Positions 8,155-19,082 of a DNA stretch of 64,000 bases are shown piece by piece. Under the pieces are notes generated by a model. That model was not told where the DNA came from. It worked only from the letters and a program-made list of their open reading frames with translations, and did no database searches. Every line of letters begins with the position of its first letter. Position 1 is the stretch's first letter. The DNA comes from Alteromonas sp. a30 (GTDB lineage: Bacteria; Pseudomonadota; Gammaproteobacteria; Enterobacterales; Alteromonadaceae). The stretch covers positions 186,001-250,000 of the forward strand of contig NZ_JABEPE010000001.1 in the NCBI RefSeq assembly GCF_026788005.1, read 5' to 3'. Both the position numbers and the translations under genes were made by a program.

Positions 8155-9456
8155 TTGAATAAAGCTCAAGCATACCAAGCATTATTTGCCATCATGATGC
8201 TAACCTTACTCAGTGTGGTGGGAATGGCGATGCCGTATCCTATTTTAACGCCGCTGTTGCTTGAAGGCAGTAATCCTATCAATCAATTTATAGGCATACA
8301 TCCAAAACTGTTACTTGCCGCGCTGCTTGCAGGTTATCCACTTGGTATTTTGCTTGGCTCCTCATTTATTGGCTCGTTATCTGATGTGTTTGGCAGGAAA
8401 CGCACTTTATTGTTAACAACGTTAGGCAGCGCCACGGGTTATCTGGTAACGGCGTTTGCTGCATTCCAAGAAAGCTTCCTGCTATTGCTAGCAGCGCGTT
8501 TTTTCACTGGTTTGTGTGAAGGCAATATTGCTATTGCCCGCGCCATGTGCAGCGATCTACACCCTATTATTGACAAAACCCGAGCGATGTCGATGGTGTA
8601 TTCGGTTACTTATAGTGGCTGGTTAATTGGCCCGCTTGTCGGTGGCTATTTGATGTTACTGGGGGCGGATTTTTCCTTTATGATCGCCGCCGCTATCACC
8701 TTTGCTTCTGCGCTGGTCATTTTATTGTTTGTGCACGATCCCGAAAAAACACCTTCCAACGCAGAGCCAGAGAGAAAAATAATAGGTATGTCTGGATTAC
8801 AGCGCATTTTCCAGCACGCCATTCGTCACAATGCCTACACCCTGCTCTCGAACACCAGCATCCGACATGTATTCTGGCAATACTTGATCATTATGTTAGG
8901 GCTAAATGCTTTCTATGAATTTTTACCCGTGTGGTTACATGAAGATTTAAATCAAGACAGCGTGGGCATTGGGCATATGACAGCGCTTGTTACCCTTGCT
9001 ATGGTGCTCACGTCCACTGTATTTATTGAACGCTGTAAAGGTATCTTTGGCATTAAGCCATTGATTATTGCTGGCCTAGTCGTTTTTGGTATTGCCCAAA
9101 GTTTAAGTGGTATTGTCGATAACAGCACGGTGCTGTATTACTGTCTGGTTAGTGGTTCCGCTATCGCTTTTTTCAACGTGTTACTGCCTGTATTTCTGAG
9201 TGATAACTACAATCATATTGAACAAGGCAAGTTGTTTGGATTACTCACCAGCACCTTTTGCCTTAGCAACGTCATCATTGCCTTATTTGGTGGCGCTATT
9301 AGCTTGCTCGGGGCTGCAAATACGTTGATCTTTGGTGGTTTTCTAATGTTTGTTGGAGCACTGTACTTTCACCTGTATTTTTCTAGCGAATCCTTGAAAA
9401 TAACAAAGGGCTTAGAACAAGCAGAAGAAAATATAGCTCGCGAAACAACAAAATAA
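8155..9456 (+). CDS. Major facilitator superfamily transporter (TetA-like subgroup)
   Basis: A 433-residue 12-helix membrane protein. Between helices 2 and 3 lies GSLSDVFGRKRTLL, the MFS motif A, and helix 4 carries a motif B-like AARFFTGLCEG. A central hydrophilic loop (about 200-230) separates the two halves. The spacing of motifs and the pattern PYPILTPLLL in helix 1 resemble TetA/multidrug proton antiporters, but the substrate cannot be read from sequence. The start is TTG, preceded by AAGGA with good spacing; no in-frame ATG gives a complete first helix. It appears monocistronic. Confidence 0.8.
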   Translation: MNKAQAYQALFAIMMLTLLSVVGMAMPYPILTPLLLEGSNPINQFIGIHPKLLLAALLAGYPLGILLGSSFIGSLSDVFGRKRTLLLTTLGSATGYLVTAFAAFQESFLLLLAARFFTGLCEGNIAIARAMCSDLHPIIDKTRAMSMVYSVTYSGWLIGPLVGGYLMLLGADFSFMIAAAITFASALVILLFVHDPEKTPSNAEPERKIIGMSGLQRIFQHAIRHNAYTLLSNTSIRHVFWQYLIIMLGLNAFYEFLPVWLHEDLNQDSVGIGHMTALVTLAMVLTSTVFIERCKGIFGIKPLIIAGLVVFGIAQSLSGIVDNSTVLYYCLVSGSAIAFFNVLLPVFLSDNYNHIEQGKLFGLLTSTFCLSNVIIALFGGAISLLGAANTLIFGGFLMFVGALYFHLYFSSESLKITKGLEQAEENIARETTK

Positions 9457-9522
9457 CGCATTGAATTAGCACACACATTGCTGCCGAATCAAAGTAGATT
9501 GCGATAGCAATGCAGACTTTCG

Positions 9523-11496
9523 CTAACGACCTTGCCTCAATCGCTCAGCTAGCCCTGAGGCACGGATACAGCGCTGCTTCACCGCATGATGTATTGCACT
9601 TGGCTCGCTAATCAACACAAACGACTGCTTTGCCCTTGTCACACCGGTATAAAACAGCTCTCGGCTAAGTAACGATCGCTGGGCTTCCGTTTCTGGCGAA
9701 GGCATACACAAAATCACGCGTTTAAATTCCGAGCCTTGGCTTTTGTGGGTGGTCATTGCATAAACGGTTTCATGCTTGGGCAACTGGCCCGAGAGAAAAT
9801 GCGTAAACTTGCCGTCTTCACCTACAAACCAAACTCGCAGCAACGCATTGGCATCACTCTGTTCGCCAGACGTTGATTGATTCGGCAATACCACGCCAAT
9901 ATCACCATTGTACAACCCCAAACGATGATCATTTTCCACAATCATGATGGGCCGACCGGCATAGTATTCGGTGCGCGCATTAATCAAACCTTGGCGACTA
10001 AAGTGCTGCTCAAATAACGCATTTATCGCTTCAATTCCCCACGGTCCAGCACGCTGCATACACAAAACTTGCAACTGAGAAAGCAGGTGGAAGACCACTT
10101 TGGCTTGTCCCTGATTAGCGGCTTGGAAATAGTGCTGCCAATGTTCGGAAACTGCATCTATTAATGTGCTGTGCTGCATGTATTGATGCCATTCCAAATC
10201 GGCAAACTGCGGATGACGTAACACATCCATACAAAGCCCACCTTGTCCGCTGTTTATCGCTTTTGCAAGTTGTCCAATACCACTTTGTTCATCAAATCGA
10301 TAACTCTTTCGTAAATGCACCAAGTTATTGGCAATCGCAGGGAGATTGAGTTCAGAGGTTAACGCGTTGTCCGTTAGCTGGGTTAACAGCTTCGACATCG
10401 TCGGCGAAAATACATTAACTTGAGGCATAGTGCTGCAAATGTCGCCCAAAACCGACCCTACCTCTACCGAAGCAAGCTGATTATTATCACCCAGTAAAAT
10501 TACACGAGCATGGTCAGGAATCGCTTGAAATAACTTACTGAGCAAAGGCAAGTCAATCATGGAAGCTTCATCTACAATCAAAATATCGAGTTTCAACGGG
10601 TTGTTTTCATCATGATGGAACTGTGCTGAATGGCGTTTTACCCCAAGCAGGCGGTGAATAGTGGTACATTCATCAGGGGCAATGTTAGCGCCTTCAGGGA
10701 GTTTGTTTGTGGCATCGCGTAGTGATTCGTTTAATCTCGCCGCCGCTTTTCCGGTTGGCGCCGCCAGTTTGACAACCAACTCGTCTTTGTTAGTGTATTT
10801 CGTTAGCAACCATAAAAGCTTTGCCACTGTGGTAGTTTTACCGGTTCCCGGTCCGCCAGTAATAATACAAAATGGTTTCACCGCCGCCACAGCTACTGCA
10901 ACTTTTTGCCAGTCGGTTTCACCTTGTTCAAGGGTATTGCTGCGAGGAAATAACGCCTGTAAATCGTGGTGTAACCCTTGCATCGATGTAGGCTGGTCCA
11001 CATTGGCGATATAGGTTTCCTGCTGGGCAAAAAAGGCCAAACGAGACATAAGCTGCGTTTCATAAGCCCAATATTTGTGCAAGTATAAAAGATCCCCTTC
11101 AAGCACCAAGGGAATCGCCAAAGGGGCCTCGTTATTATCATTCCCTTCATCAGAAAACACCCTTACGCGCGGGTCATTGTGAAGTAACGCTAATAATTCG
11201 CCAGTATCGGGAACATGAATGTCCGAAGCTGAAAAATAAGACCATACATTAGGCAACATCTGAGAAAGCAAACGAATATCCACACAGGTATGCTGCTGCC
11301 CAAGCTGCTGACTGGTTAGCGCACCAAGTAACGCCACCCAATCAAGTTGTGACGGTGCTGGCTCAAGCCCTAATGTATCCGCTAAAAACACGCCAAAGGC
11401 TTTATCGATAGCCCGCATTTGCCCTTTTTGATAAAGCGTATCCAAACATTGAAAGGTGGCGTTATCTCGGTTAAAAAGTAATTGATTCAACACCAT
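9523..11496 (-). CDS. recD: Exodeoxyribonuclease V subunit alpha (RecD helicase)
   Basis: A 657-residue SF1B 5'-3' helicase. The Walker A motif GGPGTGKTTTVAKL lies near residue 215, the DEAS Walker B box (ILIVDEASMIDLPLL) about 90 residues later, then LLGDNNQLASVEVG (motif III), and the C-terminal AMTTHKSQGSEF and ELFYTGVTRAK motifs V and VI. RecD is the fast motor of RecBCD in double-strand-break repair and foreign-DNA degradation. It is the last gene of recC-recB-recD; its ATG overlaps the recB TAA stop by one base, implying coupled translation. Length is normal. Confidence 0.95.
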   Translation of the reverse strand: MVLNQLLFNRDNATFQCLDTLYQKGQMRAIDKAFGVFLADTLGLEPAPSQLDWVALLGALTSQQLGQQHTCVDIRLLSQMLPNVWSYFSASDIHVPDTGELLALLHNDPRVRVFSDEGNDNNEAPLAIPLVLEGDLLYLHKYWAYETQLMSRLAFFAQQETYIANVDQPTSMQGLHHDLQALFPRSNTLEQGETDWQKVAVAVAAVKPFCIITGGPGTGKTTTVAKLLWLLTKYTNKDELVVKLAAPTGKAAARLNESLRDATNKLPEGANIAPDECTTIHRLLGVKRHSAQFHHDENNPLKLDILIVDEASMIDLPLLSKLFQAIPDHARVILLGDNNQLASVEVGSVLGDICSTMPQVNVFSPTMSKLLTQLTDNALTSELNLPAIANNLVHLRKSYRFDEQSGIGQLAKAINSGQGGLCMDVLRHPQFADLEWHQYMQHSTLIDAVSEHWQHYFQAANQGQAKVVFHLLSQLQVLCMQRAGPWGIEAINALFEQHFSRQGLINARTEYYAGRPIMIVENDHRLGLYNGDIGVVLPNQSTSGEQSDANALLRVWFVGEDGKFTHFLSGQLPKHETVYAMTTHKSQGSEFKRVILCMPSPETEAQRSLLSRELFYTGVTRAKQSFVLISEPSAIHHAVKQRCIRASGLAERLRQGR

Positions 11497-14400
11497 TAAG
11501 CTTTCCCTCCGGCAATATCATGTGGTGCGAGACCGGAAAACAACGCATCTAAGCCTAAAACAAGGGATTTTTGGGGAACAAAATGCAAAACCCCAGTCCC
11601 CTTTGCGTTCTCACTCATACCACGAATAAACAAATACACCGCGCCGCCCATATGGGTGTCGTAATCATAGTTGGCAATACGAAGCTGTAAATAACGATGC
11701 AATGCCACGGTATAAAATAAGCCTTGCAGATAGTAATCATGTTCTTTCATTGCCGCATCTAAATGCGCTTCAGCATAGTCCTCAAACTGATTACCCAAAT
11801 GGTTAGACTTGTAATCCGCCACATAAAAGCGCCCATTCCATTCAAAGGTTAAATCGATAAAGCCTTTTAACATACCGCTTAGCTGACCAAATTGATAAGG
11901 TGTTCGAGCTGGAAATCCGTGAGACGTTATTAGTTGATTAAACGCATCTTGGTGCAACGCATTCAGCGGCAAATAGAACTCTAATTCGGCCAACCGTTGA
12001 GATTCGCTGATGTCGATAAGTCTTGGATTATGTGTGTTATCTCTGTCGTCGCCAGCGGCTTTATCGGGCTTGGCGTTTGCTCCAAAAGACGAAGCAAAAA
12101 GCGGCGTATTTAATGTGTCGGCAATCCACTGCTGCAACTGAATAAATTCGTCTGTAGCAAGCTGGCTCCCCCCGTTGACGCTGCGCCTATTTTGCTCAGC
12201 GTTGAGCACTATACCGTAACGCTTCGCTTGTTCAGGAAGCACCTTGCTCATCCAGTTTTCTGTGTGTTGCTCTGGGCGTTTATTCTTTAAATCATCAAGC
12301 GTTTGTGTTGCTGTTTGCCAATCTGATAATTCATAAATAGCATGCAAAAAGGAGCCGGGATTTGCCCCTTTTTCAAAGCGAAAACGCATAGGTAGTTTGG
12401 CATTCTCAATAGCTTGAACCTGCTTACTGGGTAACTCTGCACCCTGCTCGTCTGCGGCTTTACTCACCTCTTCTGGCAAGAAATCCCGCGCTTGATGATG
12501 CTGACTCAAACTGGAATAGCTTGTGAGTGTCCAATTAGAAAAGTGTGTGCGGGATAAACTCGCTGCTTGATACTGGAGCAAGGGCGATGAAGACTCTGCT
12601 TCAGGTGCTAATAATGAGGAATGCTCTGTTACGGGCTGCACTTCGTCATCTACTTCAATAATTGAATAGTCTGTGGTTTGTGATTGCGAAAGGCGTTCTA
12701 AACGTTGAATTATCGCTGCATCGTTTATCTCTATGGACTGACTCAAATCTGCTTGATGAAACAATACTTGCCCTAAAGCCGTCGATAAAAACGCACTGTT
12801 CTTAACACTTCGGCCTTCGCCGTTATTCCAAAACCCAATCCAGCAATGATACATTGCCCGCGTTAATGCTACGTATAATAACCGGGAATCTTCACCTAAA
12901 CGCTGTGCTTCTTGTAACATTTGGGCATTATCGTCAGGTTCAACATCCCATACTAAGCCTTCACCCTCCTTATGATAAGGCGTATTATTTGCGGCTTTGA
13001 AGCGACTCGCAAACGGCAAAAATACCAAAGGATATTGCAACCCTTTTGAAGCATGAATAGTGGTAATTTGCACAAGGTTTTCATCGGTTTCTAAGCGAAG
13101 TTGTTGTGCCTCATGACCATGATCCGGTTCAGCCAAGCGGTTTTCAAACCATTGCAATAACAAGCCTTCACCTTGAATGACGCTGGCTTCCACTTGCAAT
13201 AACTCCCCCACATGACGCACATCCGTAATGCGACGCAGACCATCGTCAAAATGTGCCATCAAATGCTCATAGGTGTTAAACCCTTGTAAAATATGGTTTA
13301 ACCCACGCATTACACCTTGGCTATTCCATAAATGATGTGCTTCTTTAAAGGTTTGCAATACCTGATGCCATTGCAACTCGTTTTGCACCAGCTCATCGAA
13401 TTGCGTCAATGTATAAGGAAACAACTCGGTAAGCATGGCGGCGCGCACTAAGCCTTCGTCTTGCGGGCTGTGAATTGCTCGTAATAACAGTAATAGTTGA
13501 TACGCCACGGCCCCTGAAAACACACTTTTTCGTGCAAGATACACACTATCCACCTTAGTTTGCGCTAGGGCTTGCTTAATAATTTCCGCTTCACCTCTGT
13601 CGCGTACCAAAACACAAATATCTTTAGCTTGCAGCGGTTGACCATCGAGTAGTAAATCCGTGTGTAAATTACTTGACGAATGTAAACGTTTACCAAGTAA
13701 ATCGGCAATGTGTTGAGCACATTCCTGCGCCAGATATTGGCTGGCAGCGCCCCAACTCCAGAGCTTTTCTTCGGTTTGCGGTAGATACAAAAAATTCAAC
13801 GCTGCCGAGGTATTTGCCAATTGATTGACATCTTTATGGGCGCTAACACTGTGATAAGGAATGCCATCACCAAACTCAAAAGCGGCGTTTTCAGGCATAA
13901 AAAGTTGGTTCATGCTATCGATGAAATGGCGTTGTGAACGATAGTTTTTCGCTAATGTATAATGTCGCGATGCATCAACACGTTGTTTCGCTGATAGATA
14001 GGTGAAAATGTCGCCACCACGGAAACCATAAATCGCTTGTTTAGGATCACCAATCAGCACCAATGTGCCGTGTTGTTGTAGGTAAATATCACTAAAAATA
14101 CCAAACTGAAGCGGATCGGTATCTTGAAATTCGTCCACTAAAGCAACCGGATACTGTTGGAAAATGGTTTGCGCTAATCGCGTGCCATTTTGCGGATGTT
14201 GCAACGCCTGATACAAATTCTGGAGTAAATCATCTGGGCTGATGAGATTATAGCGCTGTTTTTGTTGAACCAAGCGCTGGCGCAGCCAATTCAAGGCTGA
14301 TCCTAAGTAATATTGTTTTAGCGCCAATCGCACTTTTTCTTTCAACTCAACAAGGCGGTCAAACTGCGAAAAATCCAAATGGCTGATGTCATTGCTAGTC

Positions 14401-15266
14401 TTCTTGAGCGCTGCGCGAACTTTGTCTTCGCAAAACACGTCGAATCCTGCAACGCTTTTGCCGGAAACTATCCGCAATGTTAACGCCTCAGATTGCGCGA
14501 ATTCCTGCATTTGGCTCAGCGTTTCAGGTTTACCCACTTTGACATTGCCTTTTAGATCAGCATCGATAAGTGCTTGCATCACCTTCTGTTCCAACCACCA
14601 ATGCTTTAGCGCTTTTACGGCTTCAGCATATTCTTGAAGCAGTATGTCATAATCGGATTTCGACACTTGCGGGAGGTGCACTTCTCGGTGAATCAGCGGC
14701 CTCAGTTCAGCTAGCAAGGCTTCTGGACTATTCCAGTGTGCTATAAACCCCTGTAAATCAATGTCGGATAACGTCGCCACAAATTGACGCCAATAATCGC
14801 TAATGGCAAGTCGCTGCCATTCTGAATCATCCAAAATCAAGGTTTGATCGTAGAGCACGCCACTTTCAAAAGCGTGTTCTAATAATGTGCGCTGGCAAAA
14901 ACCATGAATAGTATAAATGGCCGCGTTATCCATGTTTTGCTGAGCCACTAATAAACGCTGTTTAGCTAAACGTAAGTCACTTTGCGCGGCTATGAGTGTT
15001 TGTACAAATTCATCGTCACTGTTGCCTCGCTCAAAATCAAGGAAGGCTTCATGCAAACGCGCATGTAAACGGGATTTAAGCTCATCAGTAGCGGCATTGG
15101 TGAAGGTGACAATCAACACTTGGTCAACCTGACGCGGTTCGCATTCATGACCTAAAATCAAGCGCAAATAAAAGCTACTAATGGTGTAGGTTTTCCCTGT
15201 GCCTGCGCTGGCTTCAATCAAAGATGCTCCGTTTAAGGGAAAATCAATCGGATTTAGCGTTTGCAT
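11496..15266 (-). CDS. recB: Exodeoxyribonuclease V subunit beta (RecB helicase-nuclease)
   Basis: A 1256-residue SF1A 3'-5' helicase fused to a RecB-type nuclease. Walker A EASAGTGKTYTI is at residues 18-29, followed by TFTNAATDELKSRL (motif Ia), VDEFQDTDPLQF (motif II), LIGDPKQAIYGFRGGD (motif III) and ITTIHASKGLQYP (motif V). The C-terminal nuclease carries VADYKSNHLG, the D-x-K catalytic motif. All catalytic residues I can see are intact. It lies between recC (2-nt gap) and recD (1-nt overlap). Unlike E. coli there is no ptrA between recC and recB. Confidence 0.96.
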   Translation of the reverse strand: MQTLNPIDFPLNGASLIEASAGTGKTYTISSFYLRLILGHECEPRQVDQVLIVTFTNAATDELKSRLHARLHEAFLDFERGNSDDEFVQTLIAAQSDLRLAKQRLLVAQQNMDNAAIYTIHGFCQRTLLEHAFESGVLYDQTLILDDSEWQRLAISDYWRQFVATLSDIDLQGFIAHWNSPEALLAELRPLIHREVHLPQVSKSDYDILLQEYAEAVKALKHWWLEQKVMQALIDADLKGNVKVGKPETLSQMQEFAQSEALTLRIVSGKSVAGFDVFCEDKVRAALKKTSNDISHLDFSQFDRLVELKEKVRLALKQYYLGSALNWLRQRLVQQKQRYNLISPDDLLQNLYQALQHPQNGTRLAQTIFQQYPVALVDEFQDTDPLQFGIFSDIYLQQHGTLVLIGDPKQAIYGFRGGDIFTYLSAKQRVDASRHYTLAKNYRSQRHFIDSMNQLFMPENAAFEFGDGIPYHSVSAHKDVNQLANTSAALNFLYLPQTEEKLWSWGAASQYLAQECAQHIADLLGKRLHSSSNLHTDLLLDGQPLQAKDICVLVRDRGEAEIIKQALAQTKVDSVYLARKSVFSGAVAYQLLLLLRAIHSPQDEGLVRAAMLTELFPYTLTQFDELVQNELQWHQVLQTFKEAHHLWNSQGVMRGLNHILQGFNTYEHLMAHFDDGLRRITDVRHVGELLQVEASVIQGEGLLLQWFENRLAEPDHGHEAQQLRLETDENLVQITTIHASKGLQYPLVFLPFASRFKAANNTPYHKEGEGLVWDVEPDDNAQMLQEAQRLGEDSRLLYVALTRAMYHCWIGFWNNGEGRSVKNSAFLSTALGQVLFHQADLSQSIEINDAAIIQRLERLSQSQTTDYSIIEVDDEVQPVTEHSSLLAPEAESSSPLLQYQAASLSRTHFSNWTLTSYSSLSQHHQARDFLPEEVSKAADEQGAELPSKQVQAIENAKLPMRFRFEKGANPGSFLHAIYELSDWQTATQTLDDLKNKRPEQHTENWMSKVLPEQAKRYGIVLNAEQNRRSVNGGSQLATDEFIQLQQWIADTLNTPLFASSFGANAKPDKAAGDDRDNTHNPRLIDISESQRLAELEFYLPLNALHQDAFNQLITSHGFPARTPYQFGQLSGMLKGFIDLTFEWNGRFYVADYKSNHLGNQFEDYAEAHLDAAMKEHDYYLQGLFYTVALHRYLQLRIANYDYDTHMGGAVYLFIRGMSENAKGTGVLHFVPQKSLVLGLDALFSGLAPHDIAGGKA

Positions 15267-15268
15267 GC

Positions 15269-18200
15269 TTATTCGCCTCTCTTATTTTCTGGCGCTTTTC
15301 CCTGTGCAACCCCTTTGCTTTTTACACCGCTTTTACCCGCGCTCGCTTTGGTCTTTTTCTTGGGCTGGTTGTATTGCTCATCAAGCAGAAACAAGGGTTT
15401 CACTAAAGCATCGGCATGGCGAGTTAACGCCTCGAATTGCCGCCCTAAATCCGGGCAAATTCGCTGAAAATGTGGATCATCAGCTTCTGCTGCTCCCCCT
15501 ATAAAACCATTTCCTACATAGGTTTGAATGCTTTGTTTTTCATCTTGCGAGCTAAGCCAAACCCAAGCGGTTTCAGCAAAAAAGATTTGTGGCTGAGACA
15601 ACGATTGATACCAGAACGCCAACATTTGTTGCAGGTGGTGAGAAGCGGAACCTGCATCAATACGAGGTAGTTTCATCACTTTGTCAATGCCAATAAAACA
15701 GGCTTCCTGTACTGTCTGTTGCTTATCTGCCACGCACAAAAACAACCATTCTGCCCACAACAATAGTCGGTCGATAGCGCGCAATTTCCCCGGACGCCAA
15801 CGCACCAATACCGTGTTGACTGGGTTGCCATTTAAACCTTCTACCGCAGATGCCAACGAATAGATCCCGCTAACGCGGCCACTTAAACGAATCAACTGTT
15901 CTAGTTGATGTTCGGGAAGATCTTGCTGCGAGTTTTCACCTTGTTTAAGCGCCAGCGTGCAATGCAAATCTTGCCATTGCGGTTGGTCATGCAATATTAA
16001 TGGAGAATAAGCGCTTTTTGCTTGCTCGCTCAGTTGATCACGCAAAAGTTCAAGTTCCTTCAAAGCCACATTGGCAATGCTGCCGATGGGTAATTTCCCG
16101 TCAGCACTCATGTGTTCCCGAGCCTGATGACCTGATGCATCTCGCATCACGCTTGGCACTAATTGATAACGAGACAGGCTGTCGAGTAGCAAAGGTTCGT
16201 CGTCTTCCACCACGCCATGCGGAGCGCCAAATCGCGTATGCCAACGCTGTTCAAAAAAGTATTTAGCCGGATTACGCAAACACATGAGTAAAGACGTCAA
16301 CGTTAACTCTTGGGTGTTTGTGTGATGTTGAATGGGAAGCCCAGCATCAACAAAGTCAGTTTCTGATTTCGTAATTTGGGGGTTCTGTTTCTTATGCTGG
16401 GAAGCATTCAATACCGAAAGCCATGTTCGGTTAAAGCTCTGTGCAAGCATTTGTTGATTTACATCGGTTAAACATTCAGCCGCAACATTCTCAGCACCAC
16501 CCTTTTGATAATAGGCGCGATGGAACGGCTGTAAAGGCTGCTCAATGACGTTGACCAGAGGTTTGTCGTTTGGGTGATAACGCTGGCAATAATGCAGTAA
16601 TTCAGTGAGTAATATCGACGGTGTGCGATCGGCATTATCACGCTCATCTTTGCCAATGTAACTAATATAAAGCTGTTCACGGGCAGACAAAATCGCTTCC
16701 AAAAACAGGTATCTGTCGTCCCAACGGCGTGAACGATCGCCCTTTCTTGCAGGTGAATCGGCCATTAAATCGAAACCAACAGGCGCAACAACGCGCGGAT
16801 AACCGGGGTCATTCATGCCCAAAATGCACACTTGCCTGAACGGAATACTCCGCATTGGCATTAATGTACAAAAATTAATTTTGCCAGCGAGAAAACGTTG
16901 ACCAACGCCTTTTGAGCCAAGTTGCTGCTGCATAGCTTCAACAAATACGTCCTGCTCGACGCCTTCTCCGTATTGGCTTTCATGCTCCGACACTTTTGCC
17001 AACGCATCCAATATTTGCTGCAAATAGTAAGCTTGTTCATCTGACACTTCGAATAACGCTGCCAGCCAGTTTTCCGCTAACGCTGCTTTTTCTGACAAGC
17101 TTTGTTGTTGTTGCGCTTGTAATAGAATGCTTTCCAAGCAAAGTAAGAACTCGATGAACTTACCCAAGACATCGCTTTGTTGTCCTTCAAGCTCGGTATA
17201 AGGCGAAATATGCTCATCAGATGCGGTCACTAACAACGTCTCATCAATTGATGATGCTTCGGCTTTTGCGTTGATACCTGCATTGCCCATGGCATAACCT
17301 GACAGCAATCGCCGTAGGCCAAATAACCAAGTGTTTTGCGACTCGCTTGGCAAGTCCCAACGCTGCTTATCTTCTCCGCTCATCCCCCAGCGTACGCCTG
17401 CCTCTCGCAACCAATGATGTAAAATCGGTAATTCACTCTCTTCGACTTGAAAACGAGTTAGCACATCGGGAACTGCAAAAATTTCTAAAACTTGAGTAAA
17501 AGTAAAACGGCTTTGATGCAGTGCTAGTATCTGCATGAAGGCTTTCACCACCGGCGATTCTTCAATTACGTTTCTATCGGAAATGGCGTAGGCCAAGTAG
17601 CGAGATTTGTCGGCTCCACCAAAGACGGCATCAATATAAGGTGCGTATTCCGCTACATTGGGCATCATTACGATAATATCGCCTAACGATAGCTCTCTGT
17701 CGGCTTGCAGGCGATGTAATAAATGGTCATGTAACACTTCCAGTTCACGCAATTTTGAATGACAACTCACAACGTACAGCGATTGATCATCATGAGCATT
17801 TTTCACTAAATCAGCTTGAGGTGATGGCGCACAAAGTTGCAAAATGTCTTCTTGAATATGAGATAACAGAGTGTTGTTTGGCGCGCGCAAGAACGCATCC
17901 TCACTGTTCATCCCAACGGCATTTTCACATTCCAACAGCATGTCTTGGAACTCGCGCCCTAATTTGCCCCACGATGCTAACAACGGATTGCCGGTTTCAT
18001 ATAAGGTTAACGCGTTTAACGCATCCTCAGACACATCTTTTTGTTGCTGTTCGGCTTGTTCGAATAGGTCAAGTTGCTTTTTCTCTTTAACCGCTTCAGA
18101 AACAATATCGCCCCAATAGTGTTCGCAAGGGTTCGCCCAAAATACGAATACATCGCGCGTTTGTGCCAATACACTAAAGACTTCGAGTTGTTGCTTGGGA

Positions 18201-18913
18201 ATGGCGGAAATGCCAAAAATAAACACAGGCGTATCACTGTCTGGTAAAGCGGCTAATTTCGCTAATAGTTGTTCATGTAAATTAGCTCGGTGCCACGGTG
18301 ATTGCGCTAGCTTCTGAGTTTGAGTCACTAATGCTCGCCACAACACAGGTTGCCACGGATGTGCCTCTATATTTACAAACGGCGCAGCTTCGTTTTGCTC
18401 CCACGCAAGGATCCAATCAGGACGGTACACCAAGTATTGGTCATAGATATCGGCAATTTTGCCCGCCAATTGAAATAAGCGGCGTTGCTCACTATTGGTA
18501 TTGTTTTGCTTGGCATGTGGGAAGCGAATGCTGTCCGATGGCGCCAACAAATATGCTTTAATAGCTGAGAACTCCGGTAAATCGAGCATTTGAGGCAGGA
18601 TTTGCATTAACTTCCATTGCATATTTTCTTTGGTAAATGCCGACTCTTGAGGCAAATCGTTAATATGCTGTCGGTACAAATCCCAGATGTAACTTGAAGG
18701 TAATGGAAAAGAAAAGTTTGCAGCAATGCCAAGTGACTCAGCGATTTTCACCTTAAGCCATTGCGCCATTCCGGGGCTTTGCACCAAAATCGGAAGCGGT
18801 TGTAGCACCTGATTCAGTGATTGTTGCGCGCTACTTTGATAAACCTGTTGAATATAGTGAAGAAGATGCTGACAAAGCACTTCCATTTTGTTGGACTGAA
18901 CAAGATGAAGCAT
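15269..18913 (-). CDS. recC: Exodeoxyribonuclease V subunit gamma (RecC)
   Basis: A 1214-residue protein matching RecC along its length: the N-terminus MLHLVQSNKMEVLCQHLL, then VQSPGMAQWLKVKIAESLGIAANFSFPLPSSYIW in order. The helicase fold is inactive, as usual for RecC, which scans for Chi and splits the duplex. The frame runs 26 codons further upstream, but ATG 18913 gives the E. coli-like N-terminus. The C-terminus ends in a basic K/G-rich tail (KKKTKASAGKSG). First gene of the recCBD operon, with its promoter in the ~170 bp shared with divergent xthA. Confidence 0.94.
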   Translation of the reverse strand: MLHLVQSNKMEVLCQHLLHYIQQVYQSSAQQSLNQVLQPLPILVQSPGMAQWLKVKIAESLGIAANFSFPLPSSYIWDLYRQHINDLPQESAFTKENMQWKLMQILPQMLDLPEFSAIKAYLLAPSDSIRFPHAKQNNTNSEQRRLFQLAGKIADIYDQYLVYRPDWILAWEQNEAAPFVNIEAHPWQPVLWRALVTQTQKLAQSPWHRANLHEQLLAKLAALPDSDTPVFIFGISAIPKQQLEVFSVLAQTRDVFVFWANPCEHYWGDIVSEAVKEKKQLDLFEQAEQQQKDVSEDALNALTLYETGNPLLASWGKLGREFQDMLLECENAVGMNSEDAFLRAPNNTLLSHIQEDILQLCAPSPQADLVKNAHDDQSLYVVSCHSKLRELEVLHDHLLHRLQADRELSLGDIIVMMPNVAEYAPYIDAVFGGADKSRYLAYAISDRNVIEESPVVKAFMQILALHQSRFTFTQVLEIFAVPDVLTRFQVEESELPILHHWLREAGVRWGMSGEDKQRWDLPSESQNTWLFGLRRLLSGYAMGNAGINAKAEASSIDETLLVTASDEHISPYTELEGQQSDVLGKFIEFLLCLESILLQAQQQQSLSEKAALAENWLAALFEVSDEQAYYLQQILDALAKVSEHESQYGEGVEQDVFVEAMQQQLGSKGVGQRFLAGKINFCTLMPMRSIPFRQVCILGMNDPGYPRVVAPVGFDLMADSPARKGDRSRRWDDRYLFLEAILSAREQLYISYIGKDERDNADRTPSILLTELLHYCQRYHPNDKPLVNVIEQPLQPFHRAYYQKGGAENVAAECLTDVNQQMLAQSFNRTWLSVLNASQHKKQNPQITKSETDFVDAGLPIQHHTNTQELTLTSLLMCLRNPAKYFFEQRWHTRFGAPHGVVEDDEPLLLDSLSRYQLVPSVMRDASGHQAREHMSADGKLPIGSIANVALKELELLRDQLSEQAKSAYSPLILHDQPQWQDLHCTLALKQGENSQQDLPEHQLEQLIRLSGRVSGIYSLASAVEGLNGNPVNTVLVRWRPGKLRAIDRLLLWAEWLFLCVADKQQTVQEACFIGIDKVMKLPRIDAGSASHHLQQMLAFWYQSLSQPQIFFAETAWVWLSSQDEKQSIQTYVGNGFIGGAAEADDPHFQRICPDLGRQFEALTRHADALVKPLFLLDEQYNQPKKKTKASAGKSGVKSKGVAQGKAPENKRGE

Positions 18914-19082
18914 AGAGGTGTCGGGCACTATTTTATTCGCTTTTCGTGGCAGCGAGTGTAGCACAAAAGCGCGAATAGCTAGCAGTTGCATGCAATTTTA
19001 GTGGACATTTCCTATTCAGCCCCTACTACCCTTTTCCGGGTTCTGGTAACATGAGCGAACTTTTGATTGACTGCCTGAACAA